NCBI RefSeq assembly: GCF_002285635.2
Contig: NZ_CP023049.2
Coordinates: forward strand, 1,798,001 to 1,862,000
Direction: 5' to 3'
Length of the DNA stretch: 64,000 bases
DNA from: Chryseobacterium piperi
GTDB lineage: Bacteria > Bacteroidota > Bacteroidia > Flavobacteriales > Weeksellaceae
Both the position numbers and the translations under genes were made by a program. Of this stretch, positions 27,501 to 35,008 are shown piece by piece. Position 1 is the first letter of the stretch. Each line of letters starts with the position of its first letter. The notes below the pieces were generated by a model. That model saw nothing but the letters and a program-made list of their open reading frames with translations, was not told where the DNA came from and searched no databases.

Positions 27501-29218
27501 GGAATATCGAACTTCGGAAGAAGAACATCCCGCTTTAAAGTATAAGGACTGAATTTGGCAAAAAATTCTTCATAAGCATCAAAAGCATCAGGATACGCTA
27601 AAAATGTTTCTTTTATTTCATCACCGCTTTTAATATAATATTCTCCGGTTGCTAGTCCTCTTCTTTTTCCAAATCCTTTTCCAACTGGGGTGGACAACTT
27701 TTCACCATCCTTTATACAGCTAACAATATCCTGAATATTAGAATCATCTTTATTCGTATAGAAAGTCTGATTCTGAGCAAGGATCTTCACATCATATTTA
27801 TCTGCAAAATACAGCAATACTTCATTTAAGTGTTCCTCCTCAGGAAGATTATGATTTTGAATCTGAACATAAAAATCATCTTCAAAAGTATCTTTCCACC
27901 ATTTGAAAAGCTCTTCCCCTTTCTGCTCACCCGTATTTAAAACAGCATCCGGGATATCTCCCAAAATACCCGAGGTCAAAGCAATCAAACCTTCCTTATA
28001 TTCCGCAATCAGTTCGCGGCTGATTCTGGGAACCCCAAAATAGAATCCCTTTAAAAATCCTATACTTGAAAGTTTCGCCAGATTTTTATATCCATTAAAA
28101 TCTTTGGCAAGTAGCACAACCTGGGTTCTCCTGTCCGGATCATCTTTTGTAAACTGCTTTTGTTCATATCTGTCTGAGATGTAAAATTCACATCCTACTA
28201 CAGGAATCAAAGGTTCTGAAACCGGCTCTTCTTCCGTAAAAGCCTCTCCTTTCTCTTCCGCTTCCTGTTTTTTAGAAAGATATTCCTTGTGCTGTTTAGA
28301 TCTGTCTGAATTCGCAGATTCTACAGCAGACACAAACTTAAACGCTCCCATCATATTTCCTAAATCCACCATTCCAACGGCAGGGAAATTATCATCAGTA
28401 GCCTTTTTAATTAAATCCGAAATACTTGAAGTCGCAGATAATGTAGAGAAAACACTGTGGTTATCAAAATTAAAATATTTACCAAGGTCAATTTCATCAA
28501 TACTTCCGAAATCCTGCTGTTTTTTCTTATTATGAAAATCAGCAACCTGCCTTCTGATAACAATTCCAAAAGGCTTGATAGGATCAGGGTATAAAGATCT
28601 GAAATAAGCAAGCTGATCTTCAGAGATTTTAAGCACATCAGCAGGAATAATTCCAATCCTCATCATTTCAAAAAAGACCTGAGCCGTTGCATTTACATCG
28701 GCAGCTGCATTATGCGCTTCATCGAATTTATTCCCGTAAAGCTTTTCATAAAGCTCTTCCAATTTCGGAGGTTTAAATCTTCCTCCTCTTCCTCCACCTA
28801 ACTGACAATAGTTGGTTCCCAAAACCATTGTATCAGCCTTTGGCTTTTCCTGAAGATTGTCTTTTATATTTTTTCTGAAGAATTCAGCACCTACAATATT
28901 GTAGTCGAATTCCACATTATGCCCCGAAACAATTCTTACCTTTTCTAAAACTTTTGAAAATTCCTCCAGGATCTCCTGAAGATCCCGTCCTTCTTCATTA
29001 GCAATTTTAGTAGTGATCCCATGAATCCTGGCAGCGTTAAAGGGGATATCATATCCTTCAGGCTTAATAATATAATCCTGATTTTCTATCAAAGTTCCGT
29101 CATCATCATGCAACTGCCAAGCAATCTGCACCATTCTTGGCCAGTTATCTGAGTCTGAAAGCGGAGCATTGAAATTTTTCGGTAAACCTGTGGTTTCTGT
29201 GTCAAAAACTAAATACAT
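24554..29218 (-). CDS. dnaE: DNA polymerase III alpha subunit with fused N-terminal DnaQ-like exonuclease
   Basis: This is the replicative polymerase, 1554 residues, about 390 longer than E. coli DnaE. The extra N-terminal part (about 1-185) is a DEDDh exonuclease: Asp6 and Glu8 in FDTETTG, Asp near 104 in SGHNVEFD, and His/Asp near 169-174 in EAHNAAADV. The PHP domain follows at about 245 but its metal ligands are degenerate (DNHSVFS instead of HVHSxYS; VDLGNMMG instead of TDHGNMFG). The polymerase core contains GPGRGSAAGSAVAY and the catalytic PDIDIDFDD near 694. Then come tandem helix-hairpin-helix segments and an OB fold (YTVAGLITEYRVQDG) near 1370. Start ATG 29218 begins directly at the exonuclease. 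Synthesis and proofreading are thus on one chain. It is a single-gene transcript with its own terminator. Confidence 0.95.
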   Translation of the reverse strand: MYLVFDTETTGLPKNFNAPLSDSDNWPRMVQIAWQLHDDDGTLIENQDYIIKPEGYDIPFNAARIHGITTKIANEEGRDLQEILEEFSKVLEKVRIVSGHNVEFDYNIVGAEFFRKNIKDNLQEKPKADTMVLGTNYCQLGGGRGGRFKPPKLEELYEKLYGNKFDEAHNAAADVNATAQVFFEMMRIGIIPADVLKISEDQLAYFRSLYPDPIKPFGIVIRRQVADFHNKKKQQDFGSIDEIDLGKYFNFDNHSVFSTLSATSSISDLIKKATDDNFPAVGMVDLGNMMGAFKFVSAVESANSDRSKQHKEYLSKKQEAEEKGEAFTEEEPVSEPLIPVVGCEFYISDRYEQKQFTKDDPDRRTQVVLLAKDFNGYKNLAKLSSIGFLKGFYFGVPRISRELIAEYKEGLIALTSGILGDIPDAVLNTGEQKGEELFKWWKDTFEDDFYVQIQNHNLPEEEHLNEVLLYFADKYDVKILAQNQTFYTNKDDSNIQDIVSCIKDGEKLSTPVGKGFGKRRGLATGEYYIKSGDEIKETFLAYPDAFDAYEEFFAKFSPYTLKRDVLLPKFDIPQEFIHAEDDVDGGKRGEMAYLTHLTYEGARRRYGEDGITESVKERLDFELDVIANTGYPGYFLIVQDFCNEARNMGVWVGPGRGSAAGSAVAYCIGITNVDPIKYDLLFERFLNPERVSMPDIDIDFDDEGRDRIIKWVIDKYGQNQVAQIITYSVLGGKSAIKDAGRVLDLPIPDTNNIAKLIPSTPGMNIAKALAKYDKLKPEEQMLVDEMRFVLNTPGDSRHDVLASAKKMEGCIRNTGIHACGVIITPEDVSNLVPVTIAAKDADILVSQFDNSVAESAGLLKMDFLGLRTLTIIKDALKLVKERHNVDIDPDEIPLDDNKTYQLFKEGRTVGIFQYESPGMQKYMRELKPTVFADLIAMNALYRPGPIKYIPNFINRKHGIEEIVYDLPETEEYLKETYGITVYQEQVMLLSQKLANFTKGEADTLRKAMGKKQIDVLNKMYPKFIEGGRKNNLDETRLEKIWNDWKAFAEYAFNKSHSTCYAFIAYQTAYLKANYPAEYMASVMSNNINNTEAITMFMEDCKSMGVDVLGPDVNESQYKFSVNEKGQVRFGLGAIKGIGEGPSEGITRERQNGRFKNVYDFFERILPSQMNKRVAESLVVAGAFDELSSFHRGQYFDIDMAGRTNLERLIRYGQSFQESKNEMENSLFADFAEEVQIEQPKLLPCPEWPNMHKLNKEKETIGFYLSAHPLDEFKYQFQFIQGRLSKKSVLEKEDESKAVVEEVPILETDSQDEVVDLTEIVSDEVLVGEEIIEEVTKKAEPKGNFLFLNLDEVDAYKEQAFANKQEELFEEKKKDWKTLQKERENGGAGKEYTVAGLITEYRVQDGFRSGEKVAFVTLEDYSGSYSFRLGDRDYMKLKEKLEVQRFVIFKIKFAQVKDGRVFVNVNDVIELQEAFERFAKSISLVMDVMDFRPEDLEFFRNVLDRNKGDQKFKFYIKDIEDDSQIEVQSMKHSVDLNGDLIKEIQLLNKYEFYLN

Positions 29219-29484
29219 GTATTTTCTAGCTTTTTAATTAAAAAAGAGAATGTAAAGTTACTCCAATTTTTTTTGTCTTAAAATTAGTTTTTATAAATAG
29301 GTGCTAATCATACTGTGTATCACAACTCAATAATTTATAAAAAAAATTAAAACTCTCTGACATTACTAAGATAAACTTTAAAAGAACATTCTTTTAAAAA
29401 GAAAAAATAAATCATCAACTCAACATAATATCTATTTGTATTATAAAAATAATCAAAGAATAAATTACAAAATAAATAGCGATT
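29219..29484. other. Divergent intergenic region between dnaE and the E1 fusion gene
   Basis: An AT-rich region preceding the palindrome at 29485. No further coding sequence is supported: a longer reading of the E1 frame into this area (from 29436) would cover promoter DNA and looks non-coding. Confidence 0.5.
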
Positions 29485-29514
29485 ACAAAATACTAACGAT
29501 TGTTAGTATTTTGT
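29485..29514. promoter_or_regulatory. Operator-like 13-bp perfect inverted repeat
   Basis: ACAAAATACTAAC (29485-29497) and its exact reverse complement (29502-29514) flank GATT. The palindrome covers the -33 region of the E1 promoter, so a bound dimer would block RNA polymerase. The symmetry and size fit TetR-type repressor sites; the regulator is not in this window. Confidence 0.65.
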
Positions 29515-29531
29515 TTTTTTATGTATATTTG
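29500..29531 (+). promoter_or_regulatory. Promoter of the E1 fusion gene
   Basis: TTG (29500-29502), 21-nt spacer, and a perfect TANNTTTG box, TATATTTG (29524-29531). The box ends 6 nt before the ATG at 29538, so the transcript is likely leaderless or nearly so. Confidence 0.6.
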
Positions 29532-29537
29532 CTTCCT

Positions 29538-31610
29538 ATGGAAAATACACTTCACGAAAAGGTTTCTCAGGATATTTTACTTAAGGCTTATACCCATATG
29601 ATGCTTGCTAAAGCCATGGCAGACATCTACGAAGAAAATAGAAATGTTTGTAAATATGTTCATAGTACTTCAAGAGGTCATGAAGCCATTCAACTGGCAA
29701 CCGCTTATCAGCTAAAGAAAGAAGACTGGGTTTCACCTTATTACAGGGATGAAAGTATTCTGCTTGGTATCGGTTTTGAACCTTATCAATTAATGTTACA
29801 GCTACTGGCTAAAGCTGATGATCCTTTTTCAGGAGGTAGATCCTATTACTCCCATCCTTCAAGCAGGGATGAAAACATGCCTAAAATTATCCACCAAAGT
29901 TCCGCAACAGGAATGCAGACTATTCCTACAACCGGAGTAGCACAAGGGATTAAATATATTCAGGATTTTGACTTACAGAATTTTGAAAACAACCCCGTGG
30001 TTGTATGCAGCCTTGGAGATAATTCAGTAACGGAAGGTGAAGTCAGTGAAGCGCTACAATTTGCTGCTCTACACCAGCTTCCTATTATATTCCTGATACA
30101 GGATAACGAATGGGGTATTTCGGTAACCAAAGAAGAAGCCAGAACATGTGATGCTTATGATTTTGTAGCAGGCTTTACAGGTCTAAGCAGAATGAGAGTA
30201 GACGGAACAGACTTTGCTGAAAGTTTTGAAGTAATGAAGAAAGCCGTAGACTTCGTACGAACAGAAAGAAAACCTTTGGTAGTCTGCGCAAAAACAGTAC
30301 TTATCGGACACCACACTTCCGGAGTAAGAAGAGAATTCTATAGAGACGATGAAGATTTAGAAAAACACAGAGCTAAAGATCCGGGAGAAATCCTTAGAAA
30401 ACAGCTCCTTGAAACTGGTGTTGATGAAGATCTTTTAAAGCAGATTACAAAAAAGACCAGACTGGAAGCAGAAGAAGCTTTCGAAAAAGCTAAAAATGCC
30501 GAAGACCCAAAACCGGAAACGGTAATGCAACATATTTTTGCTCCTACTCCCATTACAGAAGAAACAGGAGTACGTGAACCTGCGGGAGGAGAAAAGATTG
30601 TAATGGTAGACGCGGCTATTCATGCTATACAGGAACTCATGTGGAAACATCCAGAAGCACTGCTTTACGGACAGGATGTTGGAGAAAGAATTGGTGGAGT
30701 TTTCCGAGAAACGGTTACATTGGGTAAAAAATTCGGAAGTAAAAGAGTTTTCAATACAGCCATCCAGGAAGCCTATATCATTGGCTCTACTGCAGGAATG
30801 AGCGCTGTTGGATTAAAGCCTATAGTTGAAGTCCAATTTGCAGATTATATTTACCCTGGAATCAATCAGTTAATTACTGAAATTTCAAAATCAAACTATT
30901 TAAGTAATGGCAAGTTCCCGGTAAGTAATATCATCCGAGTTCCAATCGGGGCTTACGGCGGTGGCGGACCTTACCACAGTGGCAGTGTTGAAAGTATCCT
31001 CGCCAATATCAAAGGAATAAAAATAGCATATCCTAGTAATGCTGCCGACTTTAAAGGATTACTCAAAGCAGCTTATTATGATCCTAATCCGGTTATTATG
31101 CTTGAACATAAAGGTTTATACTGGAGTAAAGTTCCGGGAACGGAAGATGCAAAAACAATTGAACCGGCAGAAGATTATATTCTACCGTTTGGAAAGGGCA
31201 AAGTAATTATTGAAGCCGATAAAGACGAAACATCTAAAGGAAGAACATTAGTCATTGTAACCTATGGAATGGGTGTTTATTGGGCTAAAGAGGCTGTTAA
31301 AAACTTCAACGGAAGAGTTGAAGTAATTGATTTAAGAACCCTGATTCCATTAGACGAAGAACTTGTTTTCGAAAGGGTAAAAGCCCATGGTAAATGCATT
31401 GTCTTAACAGAAGAACAAATTAATAACTCATTTGCAGAATCTTTTGCACACAGGATTTCTAAAAATTGCTTCAAACACCTTGATGCACCGGTAGAAACAA
31501 TGGGAGCCTTAAATACCCCTGCTGTACCGATCAACCTCGTTTTAGAAAAAGAAATGCTCCCTAATGCAGAGAAGCTTTCCAGAAAAATAGAGGAAATGCT
31601 TCAATATTAA
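29538..31610 (+). CDS. 2-oxo acid dehydrogenase E1, alpha and beta subunits fused (branched-chain type)
   Basis: This thiamine-diphosphate enzyme decarboxylates branched-chain 2-oxo acids as part of the E1-E2-E3 complex. Start taken at ATG 29538 (MENTLHEKVSQD), giving 690 residues; the longer frame from 29436 would run through the promoter. The alpha half (1-340) has the substrate/cofactor region SRGHEAIQLATAYQL and the ThDP motif GDNSVTEGEVSEALQFA near 160 with its partner QDNEWGIS. The beta half starts near 350 (EKIVMVDAAIHAIQELM) and contains YGQDVGERIGGVFRET, TAIQEAYIIG and YGGGGPYHSG. Such fusions are typical of Bacteroidota. E2 and E3 are not adjacent. A pyruvate or other 2-oxo acid as substrate cannot be excluded. 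It is likely controlled through the upstream palindrome. Confidence 0.9.
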   Translation: MENTLHEKVSQDILLKAYTHMMLAKAMADIYEENRNVCKYVHSTSRGHEAIQLATAYQLKKEDWVSPYYRDESILLGIGFEPYQLMLQLLAKADDPFSGGRSYYSHPSSRDENMPKIIHQSSATGMQTIPTTGVAQGIKYIQDFDLQNFENNPVVVCSLGDNSVTEGEVSEALQFAALHQLPIIFLIQDNEWGISVTKEEARTCDAYDFVAGFTGLSRMRVDGTDFAESFEVMKKAVDFVRTERKPLVVCAKTVLIGHHTSGVRREFYRDDEDLEKHRAKDPGEILRKQLLETGVDEDLLKQITKKTRLEAEEAFEKAKNAEDPKPETVMQHIFAPTPITEETGVREPAGGEKIVMVDAAIHAIQELMWKHPEALLYGQDVGERIGGVFRETVTLGKKFGSKRVFNTAIQEAYIIGSTAGMSAVGLKPIVEVQFADYIYPGINQLITEISKSNYLSNGKFPVSNIIRVPIGAYGGGGPYHSGSVESILANIKGIKIAYPSNAADFKGLLKAAYYDPNPVIMLEHKGLYWSKVPGTEDAKTIEPAEDYILPFGKGKVIIEADKDETSKGRTLVIVTYGMGVYWAKEAVKNFNGRVEVIDLRTLIPLDEELVFERVKAHGKCIVLTEEQINNSFAESFAHRISKNCFKHLDAPVETMGALNTPAVPINLVLEKEMLPNAEKLSRKIEEMLQY

Positions 31611-31855
31611 GGATTAAGGCTAAATCGTAAAATCGTTGATTTGCTAAATTGTAAATTAACAAGAATTTGTCATTCAGAATGAAGCGAATGCGAAATGAAG
31701 AATCTAAACATAGAAAAGTTCTCATCTAACGAAGGAATTCTTTGTTTACCTAAGTATGAAGAGCTATTATTCATCCTTGCATGAAAAAATATACAATCTG
31801 ATAATCTGCAATAAAAACAAAAAGTTCTTTATTATTTTAAATACACTCAAAATAT
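31611..31855. other. Intergenic region with a short dispersed-repeat-like element
   Basis: After the E1 stop there is a non-coding stretch holding the repeat-like segment at 31666-31705 and ending at the hairpin at 31856. No open frame of coding character. Confidence 0.45.
31666..31705 (+). repeat. Short intergenic repeat-like element
   Basis: The segment begins TTTGTCATTCAGAATGAAGC and ends AATGAAGAATCT, containing TCATTC.GAATGA symmetry. It resembles the TGTCATTC...GAAGAATCT elements that I associate with dispersed intergenic repeats in flavobacterial genomes. Only one copy is in the window, so repetition is not shown here. Confidence 0.4.
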
Positions 31856-31883
31856 AACCTCTAAATTTATTAGAGGTTTTTTT
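31856..31883 (+). terminator. Hairpin terminator downstream of the E1 gene
   Basis: AACCTCTA / TAGAGGTT stem, 7-nt AT loop, then seven T. It lies about 245 bp after the stop, so the transcript would have a long 3' end. Confidence 0.7.
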
Positions 31884-32059
31884 ATTCATTTTTTTTACTA
31901 ATTTTAATAAACATTTATCAAGTTTATTCACTCAATTGCAAAGAATACTTAAACCATAACAATTTCTTTATCATAATGATGAAATTAATACCATGATATC
32001 CCATTATAACTTGGTATTTTTTTTGCTTAAGACACACCCATAAGACACATCCATTTTCT
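31884..32059. other. Upstream region of the bestrophin gene
   Basis: AT-rich, with an AAGACACACCCAT / AAGACACATCCAT near-repeat at about 32028-32053 just before the ATG. No clear TANNTTTG box. Confidence 0.35.
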
Positions 32060-33082
32060 ATGATCACAACCAAGTATTTTAATTATAAACAAATATTCAA
32101 TCTTGCTGGTGCGCACCTTATATGGCTTACTGCTTGGTGTTCATTGGTAGCTGCCATTTATTATTTCTTCAATTGGCAATGGATGATCATTCCGTGGGTC
32201 CCTCTCGCATTAATTGGAACCGCTGAGGCTTTCTATGTTGGCTTTAAAAACAACCAGGCTTACGACAGATTATGGGAAGCCCGTAAAATATGGGGTGGAA
32301 TTGTTAACTCCAGTCGTTCCTTTACAGCTATGTTGTACGCTTTCGATACAGAAAATGGAGATAGTACGAACCTTGAAGAAAGAAGAAAAATCATTACCTA
32401 CCGCCACATTGCATGGCTATACGCATTCCGTGAACAACTGTTAATTCCTACCGAATGGGAACACATCAGTTTGAAAAAACATTTTGGTGCGATTAATATA
32501 AAGAGACACCGACTTATAAAAGCTGGATTTCCTGATTATGGAAGAACTCCTATCTTTTTACATAAATACCTTTCAACGGAAGAATTTACGCTACAATCAG
32601 ACTATAAGAACTTTGCTACTTATCTAATTTCGAAACAGGCAAAAGAAATCAATGAATTAAAAAACGATAAAATTATATCTGATTTCAACCAAATGCAGTT
32701 ACAAAGCTGTCTGAATCAATTTTATGACTATCAGGGACAGGCAGAAAGAATTAAAAAATTCCCGTCACCAAGACAATTTGCCAGTACAGCATTTGTCTTT
32801 AACGTTATTTTAATCATGCTTCTTCCATTGGGTTTGGTCAATGAATTTGCCAAGTTGGGAGACTGGGGAATATGGACAAGTATTCCTTTCTGTGTGGTCA
32901 TCGGATGGATTTATATTGTTATGGAATTGGTTGGAGATTATTCTGAAAATCCTTTTGGCGGACTCATGTTTGATATCCCCATGCTTTCTATCTGCCGGAC
33001 TATTGAAATTGATTTATTGCAAATGGTGGGCGAAGAAAATCTTCCTGATCCTATTGCTTCAAAGAACGGAGTTCTCGTTTAG
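32060..33082 (+). CDS. Bestrophin-family ion channel
   Basis: 340 residues. Bacterial bestrophins form pentameric channels in the cytoplasmic membrane; the Klebsiella homologue conducts cations. Membrane segments are seen at about 20-75 (LIWLTAWCSLVAAIYYF, MIIPWVPLALIGTAEAFYVGF) and 240-295 (FASTAFVFNVILIMLLPLGLV, SIPFCVVIGWIYIVMELVGDY). Family signatures include FKNNQAYDRLWEARKIWGGIVN after the second segment and the C-terminal SENPFGGLMFDIPMLSICRTIEIDLLQM, quoted as GDYSENPFGG and CRTIEIDLLQM. Length is typical. It is a single gene converging on an Lrp-family regulator, with no terminator hairpin between them. Confidence 0.9.
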   Translation: MITTKYFNYKQIFNLAGAHLIWLTAWCSLVAAIYYFFNWQWMIIPWVPLALIGTAEAFYVGFKNNQAYDRLWEARKIWGGIVNSSRSFTAMLYAFDTENGDSTNLEERRKIITYRHIAWLYAFREQLLIPTEWEHISLKKHFGAINIKRHRLIKAGFPDYGRTPIFLHKYLSTEEFTLQSDYKNFATYLISKQAKEINELKNDKIISDFNQMQLQSCLNQFYDYQGQAERIKKFPSPRQFASTAFVFNVILIMLLPLGLVNEFAKLGDWGIWTSIPFCVVIGWIYIVMELVGDYSENPFGGLMFDIPMLSICRTIEIDLLQMVGEENLPDPIASKNGVLV

Positions 33083-33125
33083 TAAAGCTTAAGCAATTCA
33101 AAATAACTACTATCTAAAGCTTCCC

Positions 33126-33584
33126 TTAAATAGTTATAGAAGTGGTATTTTTAACCTCAGAAATCATAAAAGAACTATGGGTACTTGCAATATGTTCTAA
33201 CGTTGTCAGTTTCGTCAGCATAAAGTTCCGGTAGTCTGCAATGTCTTTAACGCATATTTTCAAGATATAATCATAATCACCACTTACATGAAAGCACTCG
33301 GTGACTTCATGTAAATTCATGACCTCTCTTTCAAATTGCAGAACATATTCCTTTTTATGCTGGGTTAACTTTACATGGCACAGTACCATAAAATCTTTTG
33401 CAATCTTTTGCTTATTCAATAAAGCTACATATTTTGAAATAACTCCCGTATTTTCCAGTTTCCGGATTCGTTCATACACAGCCGTAACTGATAAGCCAAG
33501 CTTATAAGATAATTCTTTGGTGGTTTGTTTAGCATCTTCCTGCAAAAACAACAGCAGTTTTTTATCAATTTCATCAAAGCTCAT
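33126..33584 (-). CDS. Lrp/AsnC-family transcriptional regulator
   Basis: 152 residues. N-terminal winged helix-turn-helix with MSFDEIDKKLLLFLQEDAKQ and the recognition part LSVTAVYERIRKLENTGVI (residues about 30-50). The C-terminal RAM ligand-binding domain contains FHVSGDYDYILKICVKD and TLTTLEHIASTHSSF-like segments. Such regulators sense amino acids and often control the adjacent divergent gene. Here the divergent neighbour is a Cys/Met-metabolism PLP enzyme, so sulfur amino acid-dependent control is a reasonable inference. A perfect -7 box (TATATTTG on the minus strand, 33616-33623) lies about 30 nt upstream of the ATG. Confidence 0.93.
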   Translation of the reverse strand: MSFDEIDKKLLLFLQEDAKQTTKELSYKLGLSVTAVYERIRKLENTGVISKYVALLNKQKIAKDFMVLCHVKLTQHKKEYVLQFEREVMNLHEVTECFHVSGDYDYILKICVKDIADYRNFMLTKLTTLEHIASTHSSFMISEVKNTTSITI

Positions 33585-33615
33585 AGATTATTTTTTGGCA
33601 AACGTTTACAGTATT

Positions 33616-33623
33616 CAAATATA
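33616..33623 (-). promoter_or_regulatory. -7 box of the Lrp-family gene
   Basis: TATATTTG on the minus strand matches TANNTTTG exactly. No convincing -33 TTTG is found at the usual distance. Confidence 0.4.
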
Positions 33624-33651
33624 ATAAACATATTTTCTATAATATAATAAA

Positions 33652-33712
33652 ATATTAGATTTATATTCTAATATACAAATAATTCGTTGTAATAAAACTT
33701 GAAATAGTTCAA
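33652..33712. promoter_or_regulatory. Two inverted repeats in the divergent Lrp/PLP-enzyme region
   Basis: ATATTAGA / TCTAATAT (33652-33659 and 33667-33674, 7-bp spacer) and TTGAA-ATAG-TTCAA (33699-33712). Both lie between the divergent genes and could be binding sites for the Lrp-family regulator. Confidence 0.4.
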
Positions 33713-33730
33713 ATTTAAAAACAAAAAGAT

Positions 33731-34957
33731 ATGAAAGATTTCAACGCAGCAAACGAAATACAAGATTTGCAATATTTTGGAGAATTTGGAGGAGTAAACC
33801 CTTCTATTTCAGACAGCTCTACTTACACATTTCTTTCAGCCAAAACAATGTTTGACACTTTTGAAGGAAATGCTGAAGGATGCTATTTATATTCAAGGCA
33901 TTCTTCTCCCATGAATTTATATTTAGCACAAGCCCTTGCAAAACTGGAGAATACAGAGGCTGCCAATGTAACAGCTTCAGGAATGGGTGCCATCACCTCG
34001 GTTCTTTTGCAGGTTTGCAAAAGTGGTGACCACATTATTTCCAGCAGAACCATTTATGGTGGAACCTATGCCTTTCTGAAGAATTTTCTTCCTCCTTTTA
34101 ATATTGAAACAACTTTCTTGGATATCAACAATTTTGAAGCTATTGAAAGCTCAATACAGCCCAATACCAAAGTAATCTATTGTGAGAGTGTGAGTAATCC
34201 TTTATTGGAAGTGGCAGATTTAAGAAAACTTTCAGAGATCTGTAAAAAACATAATCTCAAGCTGATTGTAGACAATACATTTTCCCCGTTATCCATTTCA
34301 CCAACATTGTTGGGAGCGGATATCGTTATTCACAGCTTAACAAAATTCATTAACGGAAGCAGCGATACGGTAGGTGGTGTTTATTGCGGAACACAAGAAT
34401 TCATTGATGATACCAAGAATGTCAACACCGGTGCCTGCATGCTTCTGGGTCCTACTATGGACAGCATGCGCTCTTCCAGCATCCTGAAAAATTTAAGAAC
34501 GCTTCATATCCGTATGAAACAACACAGCTATAATGCCTTATATCTTGCAGAAAGATTTGAGCAAGATGGGCTGAAAGTTTCTTATCCGGGATTGCCTTCC
34601 CATAAAAATCATGAGCTTATGAAAAGTATGATGCATGAAGAATATGGATTTGGCGGATTGATGACTTTAGACGCAGGAACTACGGAAAAAGCAAACGAGC
34701 TGATGGAAATGATGCAACAGAAAAATCTTGGATACCTGGCTGTAAGTCTTGGGTTCTATAAAACACTATTTTCATGTTCGGGCAGTTCTACCTCATCTGA
34801 AATCCCTGAAGAAGAGCGTATAACCATGGGAATTTCCGATGGACTTATCAGATTTTCTATCGGTTTGGACCATGACATTGAAAGAACTTACCAGAAAATG
34901 AAAGAATGCATGCAAAAAACAGGCGTTCTCAATCATGAAAACGTATCCACATACTAA
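33731..34957 (+). CDS. Cys/Met-metabolism PLP-dependent enzyme (methionine gamma-lyase-like)
   Basis: 408 residues of the cystathionine gamma-synthase fold. The PLP-binding lysine is Lys205 in HSLTKFINGSSDTVGG. Other family positions: YLYSRHSSPMNLYLAQALA near 54, SGMGAITSVLLQV near 85, and CESVSNPLLEVADL. The length and overall pattern fit methionine gamma-lyase or O-acetylhomoserine sulfhydrylase-type members. The Cys that marks classical methionine gamma-lyase (Cys116 in Pseudomonas) aligns with Gly in TIYGGTYAF, so lyase specificity is doubtful. The gene is divergent from an Lrp-family regulator that probably controls it, and a hairpin follows at 34977. Confidence 0.85.
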   Translation: MKDFNAANEIQDLQYFGEFGGVNPSISDSSTYTFLSAKTMFDTFEGNAEGCYLYSRHSSPMNLYLAQALAKLENTEAANVTASGMGAITSVLLQVCKSGDHIISSRTIYGGTYAFLKNFLPPFNIETTFLDINNFEAIESSIQPNTKVIYCESVSNPLLEVADLRKLSEICKKHNLKLIVDNTFSPLSISPTLLGADIVIHSLTKFINGSSDTVGGVYCGTQEFIDDTKNVNTGACMLLGPTMDSMRSSSILKNLRTLHIRMKQHSYNALYLAERFEQDGLKVSYPGLPSHKNHELMKSMMHEEYGFGGLMTLDAGTTEKANELMEMMQQKNLGYLAVSLGFYKTLFSCSGSSTSSEIPEEERITMGISDGLIRFSIGLDHDIERTYQKMKECMQKTGVLNHENVSTY

Positions 34958-34976
34958 TTATATTATTGTTATAAAT

Positions 34977-35008
34977 GTTGTTGAGATTCAACAGCATTTA
35001 TTTTTTGT
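34977..35008 (+). terminator. Terminator after the PLP enzyme gene
   Basis: GTTGTTGA / TCAACAGC pair with one G-T wobble around loop GAT, followed by ATTTATTTTTTG. It overlaps the end of the converging glycosyltransferase gene (stop at 34998). Confidence 0.55.

Noticed and set aside
29436..29537. N-terminal extension of the E1 fusion protein (MYYKNNQ...)
   Set aside because: It would be coded by the palindrome and promoter region, and lacks any homology; ATG 29538 gives the typical E1 start.
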